A stretch of DNA of 64,000 bases from Halictus rubicundus (lineage: Eukaryota; Arthropoda; Insecta; Hymenoptera; Halictidae), in the NCBI RefSeq assembly GCF_050948215.1, contig NW_027488623.1:496001-560000 (forward strand). The letters run 5' to 3'. The number at the start of each line of letters is the position of its first letter. Within the stretch, counting starts at the first letter, position 1. The translations under genes and the position numbers were made by a program. This document shows positions 43,000-57,650 of the stretch, piece by piece. The notes under the pieces are model-generated. The model made no database searches. It worked only from the letters and a program-made list of their open reading frames with translations, and was not told where the DNA came from.

Positions 43000-45900
43000 G
43001 GATAGAGGATAGGATAGGATAGAGGATTGGATAGGATAGAGGATAGGATAGGATAGAGGATAGGATAGGATAGAGGATAGGATAGGATAGCGGATAGGAT
43101 AGGATATAGGATTGGATAGGATGGAGGATAGGATAGGATAGAGGCATAGGATAGGATAGAGGATAGGATAGGATGGAGGATAGGATAGGATAGAGGAGAG
43201 GATAGGATAGAGGATAGGATAGGATAGAGGATAGGATAGGATAGAGTATAGGATAGGATAGAGGATAGGATAGGATAGAGGATAGGATATTATAGAAGAT
43301 TGGATAGGATAGAGGATAGGATAGGATAGGATAGTGGATAGGAGAGGATAGAGGATAGGATAGAGAATGGGAAAGGATAGAGGATAGGATAGGATAGAGG
43401 ATAGGGTGGAGGATAGAATAGAGGATAGGATAGGGGAATGGATAGAATAGTTGATACGATAGGTTAGAGAACAGGATAGGATAGTGGATAATATAGGATA
43501 GAGGATAGGATAGGATTGAGGATAGGATAGGATAGAGGATAGGATAGTGGATAATATAGGATAGAGGATAGGATAGGATTGAGGATAGGATAGGATAGAG
43601 GATAGGATAGAGGATAGGATAGAGGATAGGATAGGGGATAGGATAGAGGATTGGATAGGATAGAGGATTGGATAGGATAGAGGATAGGATAGGATAGGAT
43701 AGAGGATAGGATAGGATAGAGGATAGGATAGGATAGCGGATAGGATTGGATATAGGATTGGATAGGATGGAGGATAGGATAGAAAATAGGATATGATAGA
43801 GGATAGGATAGGATAGAGGATAGGATAGAGGATAGGATAGGATAGGATAGAGGATAGGATAGGATAGAGGATAGGATAGGATGGAGGATAGGATAGGATA
43901 GAGGAGAGGATAGGATAGAGGATAGGATAGGATAGAGGATAGGATAGGGTAGAGGATAGGATATTATAGAGGATAGGATAGGACAGAGGATAGGATAGGA
44001 TAGAGGATAGGATAGGATAGAGGATAGGATAGGTTAGAGGATAGGATAGGATAGAGGATAGGATTGGATAGAGGATAGGATAGGATAGAGGATAGGATAG
44101 GATAGAGGATAGGGTATTATAGAGGATAGGATAGGATAGGATAGAGGATAGGATAGGATAGAGGACAGGATAGGATAGAGGATTGGAGTGTATAGAGGAT
44201 AGGATATAGGATTGGATAGGATAGAGGAGTGGATACGATAGTGGATAGGAGAGAGGATAGGATAGGATAGAGGATTGGAGTGTATAGAGGATAGGATATA
44301 GGATTGGATAGGATAGAGGATTGGAGTGTATAGAGGATAGGATAGGAATGAGGATAGGATAGGATAGAGGATAGGCTAGGATAGAGGATAGGATAGGATA
44401 GAGGATAGGATATTATAGAAGATTGGATAGGATAGAGGATAGGATAGGATGGAGGATAGGATAGGATAGAGGATAGGATAGGATAGAGGATAGGATATTA
44501 TAGAAGATTGGATAGGATAGAGGATAGGATAGGATAGGATAGTGGATAGGATAGGATAGAGGATAGGCTAGGATAGAGGATAGGATAGGATAGAGGATAG
44601 GATAGGATAGAGGATAGGATAGGATGGAGGATAGGATAGGATAGAGGAGAGGATAGGATAGAGGATAGGATAGGATAGAGGAGAGGATAGGATAGAGGAT
44701 AGGATAGGATAGAGGATTGGAGTGAATAGAGGATAGGATATAGGATTGGATAGGATAGAGGAGAGGATACGATAGTGGATAGGAGAGTGGATAGGATAGG
44801 ATAGAGGATTGGAGTGTATAGAGGATAGGATATAGGATTGGATAGGATAGAGGATTGGAGTGTATAGAGGATAGGATATAGGATTGGATAGGATAGAGGA
44901 TAGGATACGATAGTGGATAGGACAGAGGATAGGATAGGATAGAGGATAGGATAGGATAGAGGATAGGATAGGATAGAGGATAGGATAGGATAGAGGATAG
45001 GATATGATAGCGGATAGGATAGGATATAGGGTTGGATAGGATGGAGGATAGGATAGGATAGAGGATAGGATTGGATAGAGGATAGTATAGGATAGAGGAT
45101 TGGAGTGTATAGAGGATAGGATATAGGATTGGATAGGATAGAGGAGAGGATACGATAGTGGATAGGAGAGAGGATAGGATAGGATAGAGGATTGGAGTGT
45201 ATAGAGGATAGGATATAGGATTGGATAGGATAGAGGATTGGAGTGTATAGAGGATAGGATATAGGATTGGATAGGATAGAGGATAGGATACGATAGTGGA
45301 TAGGACACAGGATAGGATAGGATAGAGGATAGGATAGGAATGAGGATAAGATAGGATAGAGGATAGGCTAGGATAGAGGATAGGATAGGATAGAGGATAG
45401 GATAGGATAGAGGATAGGATAGGATGGAGGATAGGATAGGATAGAGGAGAGGATAGGATAGAGGATAGGATAGGATAGAGGATAGGATAGGATAGAGGAT
45501 AGGATAGGATAGAGGATTGGATTGGATAGAGGATAGGATAGGATAGAGGATAGGATAGGATAGGATAGAGGATAGGATAGGATAGAGGATAGGATAGGAT
45601 AGAGGATAGGATAGGATAGAGGATAGGATATTATAGAGGATAGGATAGGATAGAGGATAGGATAGGATAGAGGACAGGATAGGATAGAGGATTGGAGTGT
45701 ATAGAGGATAGGATATAGGATTGGATAGGATAGAGGAGAGGATACGGTAGTGGATAGGAGAGAGGATAGGATAGGATAGAGGATTGGAGTGTATAGAGGA
45801 CAGGATATAGGATTGGATAGGATAGAGGATTGGAGTGTATAGAGGATAGGATATAGGATTGGATAGGATAGAGGATAGGATACGATAGTGGATAGGACAG

Positions 45901-48900
45901 AGGATAGGATAGGATAGAGGATAGGATAGGATAGAGGATAGGATAGGAATGAGGATAGGATAGGATAGAGGATAGGCTAGGATAGAGGATAGGATAGGAT
46001 AGAGGATAGGATAGGATAGAGGATAGGATAGGATAGAGGATAGGATAGGATAGAGGATAGGATAGGATAGAGGATAGGATAGGATAGAGGATAGGATAGG
46101 ATAGAGGATAGGATAGGATAGAGGATAGGATATTATAGAAGATTGGATAGGATAGAGGATAGGATAGGATAGGATAGTGGATAGGATAGGATAGAGGATA
46201 GGATAGGATAGAGGATAGGATAGGATAGAGGATAGGATATTATAGAAGATTGGATAGGATAGAGGATAGGATAGGATAGGATAGGATAGTGGATAGGATA
46301 GGATAGAGGATAGGATAGGACAGAGGATAGGATAGGATAGAGGATAGGATAGGAATGAGGATAGGATAGGATAGAGGATAGGCTAGGATAGAGGATAGGA
46401 TAGGATAGAGGATAGGATAGGATAGAGGATAGGATAGGATAGAGGATAGGATAGGATAGAGGATTGGATAGGATAGAGGATAGGATAGGATAGAGGATAG
46501 GATAGGATAGAGGATAGGATAGGATAGAGGATAGGATAGGATAGAGGATAGGATAGGATAGCGGATAGGATAGGATATAGGATTGGATAGGATGGAGGAT
46601 AGGATAGGATAGAGGATAGGATAGGATAGAGGATAGGATAGGATGGAGGATAGGATAGGATAGAGGAGAGGATAGGATAGAGGATAGGATAGGATAGAGG
46701 ATAGGATAGGATAGAGTATAGGATAGGATAGAGGATAGGATAGGATAGAGGATAGGATATTATAGAAGATTGGATAGGATAGAGGATAGGATAGGATAGG
46801 ATAGTGGATAGGAGAGGATAGAGGATAGGATAGAGAATGGGAAAGGATAGAGGATAGGATAGGATAGAGGATATGGTGGAGGATAGAATAGAGGATAGGA
46901 TAGGGGAATGGATAGAATAGTTGATACGATAGGTTAGAGAACAGGATAGGATAGTGGATAATATAGGATAGAGGATAGGATAGGATAGAGGATAGGATAG
47001 AGGATAGGATAGAGGATAGGTTAGGGGATAGGATAGAGGATTGGATAGGATAGAGGATTGGATAGGATAGAGGATAGGATAGGATAGGATAGAGGATAGG
47101 ATAGGATAGAGGATAGGATAGGATAGCGGATAGGATTGGATATAGGATTGGATAGGATGGAGGATAGGATAGAAAATAGGATAGGATAGAGGATAGGATA
47201 GGATAGAGGATAGGATAGAGGATAGGATAGGATAGGATAGAGGATAGGATAGGATAGAGGATAGGACAGAGGATAGGATAGGATAGAGGATAGGATAGGA
47301 ATGAGGATAGGATAGGATAGAGGATAGGCTAGGATAGAGGATAGGATAGGATAGAGGATAGGATATTATAGAAGATTGGATAGGATAGAGGATAGGATAG
47401 GATAGGATAGTGGATTGGATAGGATAGAGGATTGGAGTGTATAGAGGATAGGATATAGGATTGGATAGGATAGAGGATAGGATACGATAGTGGATAGGAC
47501 AGAGGATAGGATAGGATAGAGGATAGGATAGGAATGAGGATAGGATAGGATAGAGGATAGGCTAGGATAGAGGATAGGATAGGATAGAGGATAGGATATT
47601 ATAGAAGATTGGATAGGATAGAGGATAGGATAGGATAGGATAGTGGATTGGATAGGATAGAGGATTGGAGTGTATAGAGGATAGGATATAGGATTGGATA
47701 GGATAGAGGATAGGATACGATAGTGGATAGGACAGAGGATAGGATAGGATAGAGGATAGGATAGGAATGAGGATAGGATAGGATAGAGGATAGGCTAGGA
47801 TAGAGGATAGGATAGGATAGAGGATAGGATAGGATAGAGGATAGGATAGGATAGAGGACAGGATAGGATAGAGGATAGGATAGGATAGAGGATAGGATAT
47901 TATAGAAGATTGGATAGGATAGAGGATAGGATAGGATAGGATAGTGGATAGGATAGGATAGAGGATAGGATAGGATAGAGGATAGGATAGGATAGAGGAT
48001 AGGATATTATAGAAGATTGGATAGGATAGAGGATAGGATAGGATAGGATAGTGGATAGGATAGGATAGAGGATAGGATAGAGAATTGGAAAGGATAGAGG
48101 ATAGGATAGGATAGAGGATAGGGTAGAGGATAGAATAGAGGATAAGATAGGGGAATGGATAGAATAGTTGATACGATAGGTGAGAGAACAGGATATTATA
48201 GTGGATAATATAGGATAGAGGATATGATAGGATTGAGGATAGGATAGGATAGAGGATAGGATAGAGGATAGGATAGAGGATAGGATAGGGGATAGAATAG
48301 AGGATTGGATAGGATAGAGGATAGGGTAGGATAGAGGATAGGATAGGATAGAGGATAGGATATTATAGAAGATTGGATAGGATAGAGGATGGGATAGAAT
48401 AGGATAGTGGATAGGATAGGATAGAGGATAGGTTAGGATAGCGGATAGGATAGGATATAGGATTGGATAGGATGGAGGATAGGATAGGATAGAGGATAGG
48501 ATAGGATAGAGGATAGGATAGGATGGAGGATAGGATAGGATAGAGGAGAGGATAGGATAGAGGATAGGATAGGATAGAGGATAGGATAGGATAGAGGATA
48601 GGATAGGATAGAGGATAGGATATTATAGAAGATTGGATAGGATAGAGGATGGGATAGAATAGGATAGTGGATAGGATAGGATAGAGGATAGGTTAGGATA
48701 GCGGATAGGATAGGATATAGGATTGGATAGGATGGAGGATAGGATAGGATAGAGGATAGGATAGGATAGAGGATAGGATAGGATGGAGGATAGGATAGGA
48801 TAGAGGAGAGGATAGGATAGAGGATAGGATAGGATAGAGGATAGGATAGGATAGAGTATAGGATAGGATAGAGGATAGGATAGGATAGAGGATAGGATAT

Positions 48901-51900
48901 TATAGAAGATTGGATAGGATAGAGGATAGGATAGGATAGGATAGTGGATAGGAGAGGATAGAGGATAGGATAGAGAATGGGAAAGGATAGAGGATAGGAT
49001 AGGATAGAGGATAGGGTGGAGGATAGAATAGAGGATAGGATAGGGGAATGGATAGAATAGTTGATACGATAGGTTAGAGAACAGGACAGGATAGTGGATA
49101 ATATAGGATAGAGGATAGGATAGGATTGAGGATAGGATAGGGGATAGAATAGAGGATTGGATAGGATAGAGGATAGGGTAGGATAGAGGATAGGATAGGA
49201 TAGAGGATAGGATATTATAGAAGATTGGATAGGATAGAGGATAGGATAGGATAGGATAGTGGATAGGATAGGATAGAGGATAGGATAGAGAATGGGAAAG
49301 GATAGAGGATAGGAGAGGATAGAGGATAGGGTAGAGGATAGAAAAGAGGATAGGATAGGGGAATGGATAGAATAGTTGATACGATACGTTATAGAACAGG
49401 ATAGGATAGTGGATAATATAGGATAGAGGATAGGATAGGATTGAGGATAGGATACGATAGAGGATAGGATAGAGGATAGGGTAGAGGATAGGATAGGGGA
49501 TAGGATAGAGGATTGGATAGGATAGCGGATAGGATAGGATAGAGGATAGGATATGATAGCGGATAGGATAGGATATAGGATTGGATAGGATGGAGGATAG
49601 GATAGGATAGAGGATAGGATAGGATAGAGGATAGGATAGGATGGAGGATAGGATAGGATAGAGGAGAGGGTAGGATAGAGGATAGGATAGGATAGAGGAT
49701 AGGATAGGATAGAGGATAGGATAGGATAGAGGATTGGAGTGTATAGAGGATAGGATATAGGATTGGATAGGATAGAGGAGAGGATACGATAGTGGATAGG
49801 ACAGAGGATAGGATAGGATAGAGGATAGGATAGGAATGAGGATAGGATAGGATAGAGGATAGGCTAGGATAGAGGATAGGATAGGATAGAGGATAGGATA
49901 GGATAGAGGATAGGATAGGATAGAGGATAGGATAGGATAGAGGATTGGATAGGATAGAGGATAGGATAGGATAGAGGATAGGATAGGATAGAGGATAGGA
50001 TAGGATAGAGGATAGGATAGGATAGAGGATAGGATAGGATAGCGGATAGGATAGGATATAGGATTGGATAGGATGGAGGATAGGATAGGATAGAGGATAG
50101 GATAGGATAGAGGATAGGATAGGATGGAGGATAGGATAGGATAGAGGAGAGGATAGGATAGAGGATAGGATAGGATAGAGGATAGGATAGGATAGAGTAT
50201 AGGATAGGATAGAGGATAGGATAGGATAGAGGATAGGATATTATAGAAGATTGGATAGGATAGAGGATAGGATAGGATAGGATAGTGGATAGGAGAGGAT
50301 AGAGGATAGGATAGAGAATGGGAAAGGATAGAGGATAGGATAGGATAGAGGATATGGTGGAGGATAGAATAGAGGATAGGATAGGGGAATGGATAGAATA
50401 GTTGATACGATAGGTTAGAGAACAGGATAGGATAGTGGATAATATAGGATAGAGGATAGGATAGGATAGAGGATAGGATAGAGGATAGGATAGAGGATAG
50501 GTTAGGGGATAGGATAGAGGATTGGATAGGATAGAGGATTGGATAGGATAGAGGATAGGATAGGATAGGATAGAGGATAGGATAGGATAGAGGATAGGAT
50601 AGGATAGCGGATAGGATTGGATATAGGATTGGATAGGATGGAGGATAGGATAGAAAATAGGATAGGATAGAGGATAGGATAGGATAGAGGATAGGATAGG
50701 ATAGGATAGAGGATAGGATAGGATAGAGGATAGGACAGAGGATAGGATAGGATAGAGGATAGGATAGGAATGAGGATAGGATAGGATAGAGGATAGGCTA
50801 GGATAGAGGATAGGATAGGATAGAGGATAGGATATTATAGAAGATTGGATAGGATAGAGGATAGGATAGGATAGGATAGTGGATTGGATAGGATAGAGGA
50901 TTGGAGTGTATAGAGGATAGGATATAGGATTGGATAAGATAGAGGATAGGATACGATAGTGGATAGGACAGAGGATAGGATAGGATAGAGGATAGGATAG
51001 GAATGAGGATAGGATAGGATAGAGGATAGGCTAGGATAGAGGATAGGATAGGATAGAGGATAGGATATTATAGAAGATTGGATAGGATAGAGGATAGGAT
51101 AGGATAGGATAGTGGATTGGATAGGATAGAGGATTGGAGTGTATAGAGGATAGGATATAGGATTGGATAGGATAGAGGATAGGATACGATAGTGGATAGG
51201 ACAGAGGATAGGATAGGATAGAGGATAGGATAGGAATGAGGATAGGATAGGATAGAGGATAGGCTAGGATAGAGGATAGGATAGGATAGAGGATAGGATA
51301 GGATAGAGGATAGGATAGGATAGAGGACAGGATAGGATAGAGGATAGGATATTATAGAAGATTGGATAGGATAGAGGATAGGATAGGATAGGATAGTGGA
51401 TAGGATAGGATAGAGGATAGGATAGAGAATTGGAAAGGATAGAGGATAGGATAGGATAGAGGATAGGATAGGATAGAGGATAGGATATTATAGAAGATTG
51501 GATAGGATAGAGGATAGGATAGGATAGGATAGTGGATAGGATAGGATAGAGGATAGGATAGAGAATTGGAAAGGATAGAGGATAGGATAGGATAGAGGAT
51601 AGGGTAGAGGATAGAATAGAGGATAAGATAGGGGAATGGATAGAATAGTTGATACGATAGGTGAGAGAACAGGATAGGATAGTGGATAATATAGGATAGA
51701 GGATATGATAGGATTGAGGATAGGATAGGATAGAGGATAGGATAGAGGATAGGATAGAGGATAGGATAGGGGATAGAATAGAGGATTGGATAGGATAGAG
51801 GATAGGGTAGGATAGAGGATAGGATAGGATAGAGGATAGGATATTATAGAAGATTGGATAGGATAGAGGATGGGATAGAATAGGATAGTGGATAGGATAG

Positions 51901-52900
51901 GATAGAGGATAGGTTAGGATAGCGGATAGGATAGGATATAGGATTGGATAGGATGGAGGATAGGATAGGATAGAGGATAGGATAGGATAGAGGATAGGAT
52001 AGGATGGAGGATAGGATAGGATAGAGGAGAGGATAGGATAGAGGATAGGATAGGATAGAGGATAGGATAGGATAGAGTATAGGATAGGATAGAGGATAGG
52101 ATAGGATAGAGGATAGGATATTATAGAAGATTGGATAGGATAGAGGATAGGATAGGATAGGATAGTGGATAGGAGAGGATAGAGGATAGGATAGAGAATG
52201 GGAAAGGATAGAGGATAGGATAGGATAGAGGATAGGGTGGAGGATAGAATAGAGGATAGGATAGGGGAATGGATAGAATAGTTGATACGATAGGTTAGAG
52301 AACAGGACAGGATAGTGGATAATATAGGATAGAGGATAGGATAGGATTGAGGATAGGATAGGATAGAGGATAGGATAGTGGATAATATAGGATAGAGGAT
52401 AGGATAGGATTGAGGATAGGATAGGATAGAGGATAGGATAGAGGATAGGATAGAGGATAGGATAGGGGATAGGATAGAGGATTGGATAGGATAGAGGAGA
52501 GGATACGATAGTGGATAGGAGAGAGGATAGGATAGGATAGAGGATTGGAGTGTATAGAGGATAGGATATAGGATTGGATAGGATAGAGGATTGGAGTGTA
52601 TAGAGGATAGGATATAGGATTGGATAGGATAGAGGATAGGATACGATAGTGGATAGGACAGAGGATAGGATAGGATAGAGGATAGGATAGGATAGCGGAT
52701 AGGATTGGATATAGGATTGGATAGGATGGAGGATAGGATAGGATAGAAAATAGGATAGGATAGAGGATAGGATAGGATAGAGGATAGGATAGAGGATAGG
52801 ATAGGATAGGATAGAGGATAGGATAGGATAGAGGATAGGATAGGATGGAGGATAGGATAGGATAGAGGAGAGGATAGGATAGAGGATAGGATAGGATAGA
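43000..52900 (+). repeat. About 3.48-kb higher-order repeat, three partial copies
   Basis: The first junction is near 43.0 kb, the second near 46.47 kb and the third near 49.95 kb. GCGGATAGG followed by GATATAGG lies at 43,090, 46,561 and 50,042 (3,471 and 3,481 apart). TTGATACGATAGG lies at 43,451, 46,921 and 50,402. The rare ATAGAAAATAGG variant lies at 43,781, 47,171 and 50,652, and GGTGAGAGAACAGG at 48,181 and 51,662. Copies 2 and 3 match over about 2.6 kb with indels of 12, 17 and 29 bp. Copy 1 matches only in its first part; its remainder (about 44.2-46.4 kb) carries GATTGGAGTGTATAG runs instead. Confidence 0.8.
48335..48855 (+). repeat. 260-bp tandem duplication inside the 3.48-kb repeat
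   Basis: TATTATAGAAGATTGG lies at 48,361 and 48,621, the rare GGGATAGAATAGG at 48,391 and 48,651, and TAGAGGAGAGG at 48,541 and 48,801, all 260 bp apart. The neighbouring higher-order copy at 51.8-52.1 kb has the segment only once. This explains why the offset between copies changes from 3,481 to 3,221 bp after this point, so the duplication is younger than the large repeat. Confidence 0.88.
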
Positions 52901-53329
52901 GGATAGGATAGGATAGAGGATAGGATATTATAGAGGATAGGATAGGACAGAGGATAGGATAGGATAGAGGATAGGATAGGATAGAGGATAGGATAGGTTA
53001 GAGGATAGGATAGGATAGAGGATAGGATTGGATAGAGGACAGGATAGGTAGAGGATAGGATAGGATAGAGGATAGGATATTATAGAGGATAGGATAGGAT
53101 AGGATAGAGGACAGGATAGGATAGAGGACAGGATAGGATAGAGGATTGGAGTGTATAGAGGATAGGATATAGGATTGGATAGGATAGAGGATAGGATACG
53201 ATAGTGGATAGGAGAGAGGATAGGATAGGATAGAGGATTGGAGTGTATAGAGGATAGGATATAGGATTGGATAGGATAGAGGATAGGATACGATAGTGGA
53301 TAGGACAGAGGATAGGATAGGAATGAGGA

Positions 53330-54225
53330 TAGGATAGGATACAGGATAGGATAAGATAGAGGATCGGATAGGATCGGATAGAATATAGAATAGGATGGAG
53401 GATAGGATAGCATAGAGGATAGGATAGGATAGAGGATAGGGTAGGAAAGAGGATAGGATAGGATAGAGGATAGGATAGGATAGAGGATAGGATAGGATAG
53501 AGGATAGGATAGAGGATAGGATAGGATAGAGGATAGGAGACGATAGAGGATATGATAGGGGATTGTACAGGATAGAGGACAGGAGACGATAGATGATAGG
53601 ATAGGATAGAGGATAGGATAGGATAGGATAGAGGATAGGATAGGATAGGATAGAGGATAGGATAGGATAGAGGATAGGATAGGATAGAGGATAGGATAGG
53701 ATAGAGGATAGGATAGGATAGAGGATAGGATAGGATAGAGGATAGGATATTATAGAGGATAGGATAGGACGGAGGATAGGATAGGATACAGGATAGGATA
53801 AGATAGAGGATCGGATAGGATCGGATAGAATATAGAATAGGATGGAGGATAGGATAGCATAGAGGATAGGATAGGATAGAGGATAGGGTAGGAAAGAGGA
53901 TAGGATAGGATAGAGGATAGGATAGGATAGAGGATAGGATAGGATAGAGGATAGGATAGAGGATAGGATAGGATAGAGGATAGGAGACGATAGAGGATAT
54001 GATAGGGGATTGTACAGGATAGAGGACAGGAGACGATAGATGATAGGATAGGATAGAGGATAGGATAGGATAGGATAGAGGATAGGATAGGATAGGATAG
54101 AGGATAGGATAGGATAGAGGATAGGATAGGATAGAGGATAGGATAGGATAGAGGATAGGATAGGATAGAGGATAGGATATTATAGAGGATAGGATAGGAC
54201 GGAGGATAGGATAGGATAGAGGATA
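53330..54225 (+). repeat. 447-bp tandem duplication
   Basis: ACAGGATAGGATAAGATAG lies at 53,341 and 53,788, the GATCGGATAGGATCGG box near 53,361 and 53,808, and GATTGTACAGG at 53,561 and 54,008, all 447 bp apart. At the right end the offset is 430 bp, a loss of one 17-bp unit. Confidence 0.85.
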
Positions 54226-54289
54226 GGCGAGGATAGAGGATAGGATGAAATAGAGGAATGTATAGGATAGAGGATAGGATAGGATAGAG

Positions 54290-54960
54290 GATAGGATAGG
54301 ATATAGGATTGGATAGGCTGGAGTATAGGATAGGATAGAGGATTGGATAGGATAGAGGATAGGATAGGATAGAGGATAGGATAGGATAGGATAGAGGATA
54401 GGATAGGATAGAGGATAGGATAGGATGGAGGATAGGATAGGATAGAGAAGAGGATAGGATAGAGGATAGGGTAGGATAGAGGATAGGATATTATAGAGGA
54501 TAGGATAGGACAGAGGATAGGATATTATAGAGGATAGGATAGGATAGAGGATAGGATAGGATAGAGGATAGGTTAGGATAGAGGATAGGATAGGATAGAG
54601 GATAGGATAGGATATAGGATTGGATAGGCTGGAGTATAGGATAGGATAGAGGATTGGATAGGATAGAGGATAGGATAGGATAGAGGATAGGATAGGATAG
54701 GATAGGATAGAGGATAGGATAGGATAGAGGATAGGATAGGATGGAGGATAGGATAGGATAGAGAAGAGGATAGGATAGAGGATAGGATAGGATAGAGGAT
54801 AGGGTAGGATAGAGGATAGGATATTATAGAGGATAGGATAGGACAGAGGATAGGATATTATAGAGGATAGGATAGGATAGAGGATAGGATAGGATAGAGG
54901 ATAGGTTAGGATAGAGGATAGGATAGGATAGAGGATAGGATAGAATAGATGATAGGATTG
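54290..54960 (+). repeat. 311-316-bp tandem duplication
   Basis: The rare GGATAGGCTGGAGTATAGG variant has GGCTGG at 54,316 and 54,627 (311 bp). GAGAAGAGG lies at 54,445 and 54,761 (316 bp), so one pentamer was gained between them. A further copy of the GGCTGGAG variant lies at 58,561. Confidence 0.78.
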
Positions 54961-56807
54961 GATAGAGGATAGGATAGGATAGAGGATAGGATAGGATAGG
55001 ATAGAGGATAGGATAGGATAGAGGATAGGATAGGATAGAGGATAGGATAGGATAGAGGATAGGATAGGATAGAGGATAGGATAGGATAGAGGATAGGATA
55101 GAGGATAGGATAGAGGATAGGATAGAGGATAGGATAGGATTGAGGATAGGATAGGATAGAGGATAGGATAGGGGAATGGATAGGATAGTTGATACGATAG
55201 GTTAGAGAATAGGATAGGATAGCGGATAATATAGTATAGAGAATAGGATGGGGATTGGTTAGGATAGAAGATAGGAGACGATAGAGGATAGGATAGGATA
55301 GAGGATAGGATAGAGAATAGAACAGGATAGAGGATAGGATAGGATAGATGATATTATAGGATAGAGGATAGGAGACGATAGAGGATAGGATAGGGGATTG
55401 TATAGAATAGAGGACAGAAGACGATAGAGGATAGGATAGGATAGAGGATAGGATAGGATAGAGGATAGGATAGGATAGAGGATGGGATAGGATAGAGGAT
55501 AGGATAGGATAGAGGATAGGATACGATAGTGGATAGGAGAGAGGATAGGATAGGATAGAGGATTGGAGTGTATAGAGGATAGGATATAGGATTGGATAGG
55601 ATAGAGGATTGGAGTGTATAGAGGATAGGATATAGGATTGGATAGGATAGAGGATTGGAGTGTATAGAGGATAGGATATAGGATTGGATAGGATAGAGGA
55701 TAGGATACGATAGTGGATAGGACAGAGGATAGGATAGGATAGCGGATAGGGTTGGATATAGGATTGGATAGGATGGAGGATAGGATAGGATAGAAAATAG
55801 GATAGGATAGAGGATAGGATAGGATAGAGGATAGGATAGAGGATAGGATAGGATAGGATAGTGGATAGGATAGGATAGAGGATAGGATAGGATGGAGGAT
55901 AGGATAGGATAGAGGAGAGGATAGGATAGAGGATAGGATAGGATAGAGGATAGGATAGGATAGAGGATAGGATATTATAGAGGATAGGATAGGACAGAGG
56001 ATAGGATAGGATAGAGGATAGGATAGGATAGAGGATAGGATAGGTTAGAGGATAGGATAGGATAGAGGATAGGATTGGATAGAGGATAGGATAGGATAGA
56101 GGATAGGATAGGATAGAGGATAGGATATTATAGAGGATAGGATAGGATAGGATAGAGGATAGGATAGGATAGAGGACAGGATAGGATAGAGGATTGGAGT
56201 GTATAGAGGATAGGATATAGGATTGGATAGGATAGAGGATAGGATACGATAGTGGATAGGAGAGAGGATAGGATAGGATAGAGGATTGGAGTGTATAGAG
56301 GATAGGATATAGGATTGGATAGGATAGAGGATAGGATACGATAGTGGATAGGACAGAGGATAGGATAGGATAGAGGATAGGATAGGAATGAGGATAGGAT
56401 AGGATAGAGGATAGGATAAGATAGAGGATCGGATAGGATCGGATAGAATATAGAATAGGATGGAGGATAGGATAGGATAGAGGATTGGATAGGATAGAGG
56501 ATAGGATAGGATAGAGGATAGGATAGGATAGATGATATTATAGGATAGATGATAGGAGACGATAGAGGATAGGATAGGGGATTGTATAGAATAGAGGACA
56601 GAAGACGATAGAGGATAGGATAGGATAGAGGATAGGATAGGATAGAGGATAGGATAGGATAGAGGATGGGATAGGATAGAGGATAGGATAGGATAGAGGA
56701 TAGGATACGATAGTGGATAGGAGAGAGGATAGGATAGGATAGAGGATTGGAGTGTATAGAGGATAGAATATAGGATTGGATAGGATAGAGGATAGGATAC
56801 GATAGTG

Positions 56808-57650
56808 GATAGGACAGAGGATAGGATAGGATAGAGGATAGGATAGGATAGAGGATAGGATAAGATAGAGGATCGGATAGGATCGGATAGAATATAGAAT
56901 AGGATGGAGGATAGGATAGGATAGAGGATAGGATAGGATAGAGGATAGGGTAGGTTAGAGGTTAGGATAGGATAGAGGATAGGATATGATAGAGGATAGG
57001 ATAGGATAGAGGATAGGATAGAGGATAGGATAGGATAGAGGAGAGGAGACGATAGAGGATATGAGACGATAGAGGATATGATAGGGGATTGTACAGGATA
57101 GAGGACAGGAGACGATAGAGGATAGGATAGGATAGAGGATAGGATAGGATAGGATAGAGGATAGGATAGGATAGAGGATAGGATAGGAATGAGGATAGGA
57201 TAGGATAGAGGATAGGATAAGATAGAGGATAGGACAGAGGATAGGATAGGATAGAGGATAGGATAGGATAGAGGATAGGATAAGATAGAGGATCGGATAG
57301 GATCGGATAGAATATAGAATAGGATGGAGGATAGGATAGGATAGAGGATAGGATAGGATAGAGGATAGGGTAGGTTAGAGGTTAGGATAGGATAGAGGAT
57401 AGGATATGATAGAGGATAGGATAGGATAGAGGATAGGATAGAGGATAGGATAGGATAGAGGATAGGAGACGATAGAGGATATGAGACGATAGAGGATATG
57501 ATAGGGGATTGTACAGGATAGAGGACAGGAGACGATAGAGGATAGGATAGGATAGAGGATAGGATAGGATAGGATAGAGGATAGGATAGGATAGAGGATA
57601 GGATAGGAATGAGGATAGGATAGGATAGAGGATAGGATAAGATAGAGGAT
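56808..57650 (+). repeat. 420-bp tandem duplication with one mismatch
   Basis: Positions 56,808-57,230 and 57,228-57,650 align at an offset of 420 bp. The only difference I found is G at 57,043 (GAGAGGAGACG) against T at 57,463 (GATAGGAGACG). Each copy contains a GATCGGATAGGATCGG doublet, a GGGTAGGTTAGAGG box, ATATGAGACGATAG and GATTGTACAGG. Related single copies lie near 60.5 and 62.5 kb. Confidence 0.9.

Larger units (their letters stand above)
35601..53330 (+). repeat. Array domain B: more homogeneous section
   Basis: Canonical 12-bp units dominate. The box vocabulary changes: ATTATAGAAGATTGG and GATAGGCTAGGATAGAGG boxes are frequent, while the GATACGAAATTATAG and GGACAGGATTGCGG boxes of the left section are absent. 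GGAGACGATAG was not seen between about 35.4 and 53.5 kb. Large higher-order duplications with 531-, 1,076-, 1,090- and about 3,481-bp spacing occupy most of it. No gene is present. Confidence 0.65.

Noticed and set aside
14800..57650. A universal 410- or 444-bp period
   Set aside because: The 410-bp spacing appears twice and 444 bp in three places, but 420, 447, 362, 330 and 311 bp also occur. With a 12/17-bp lattice such coincidences are expected.
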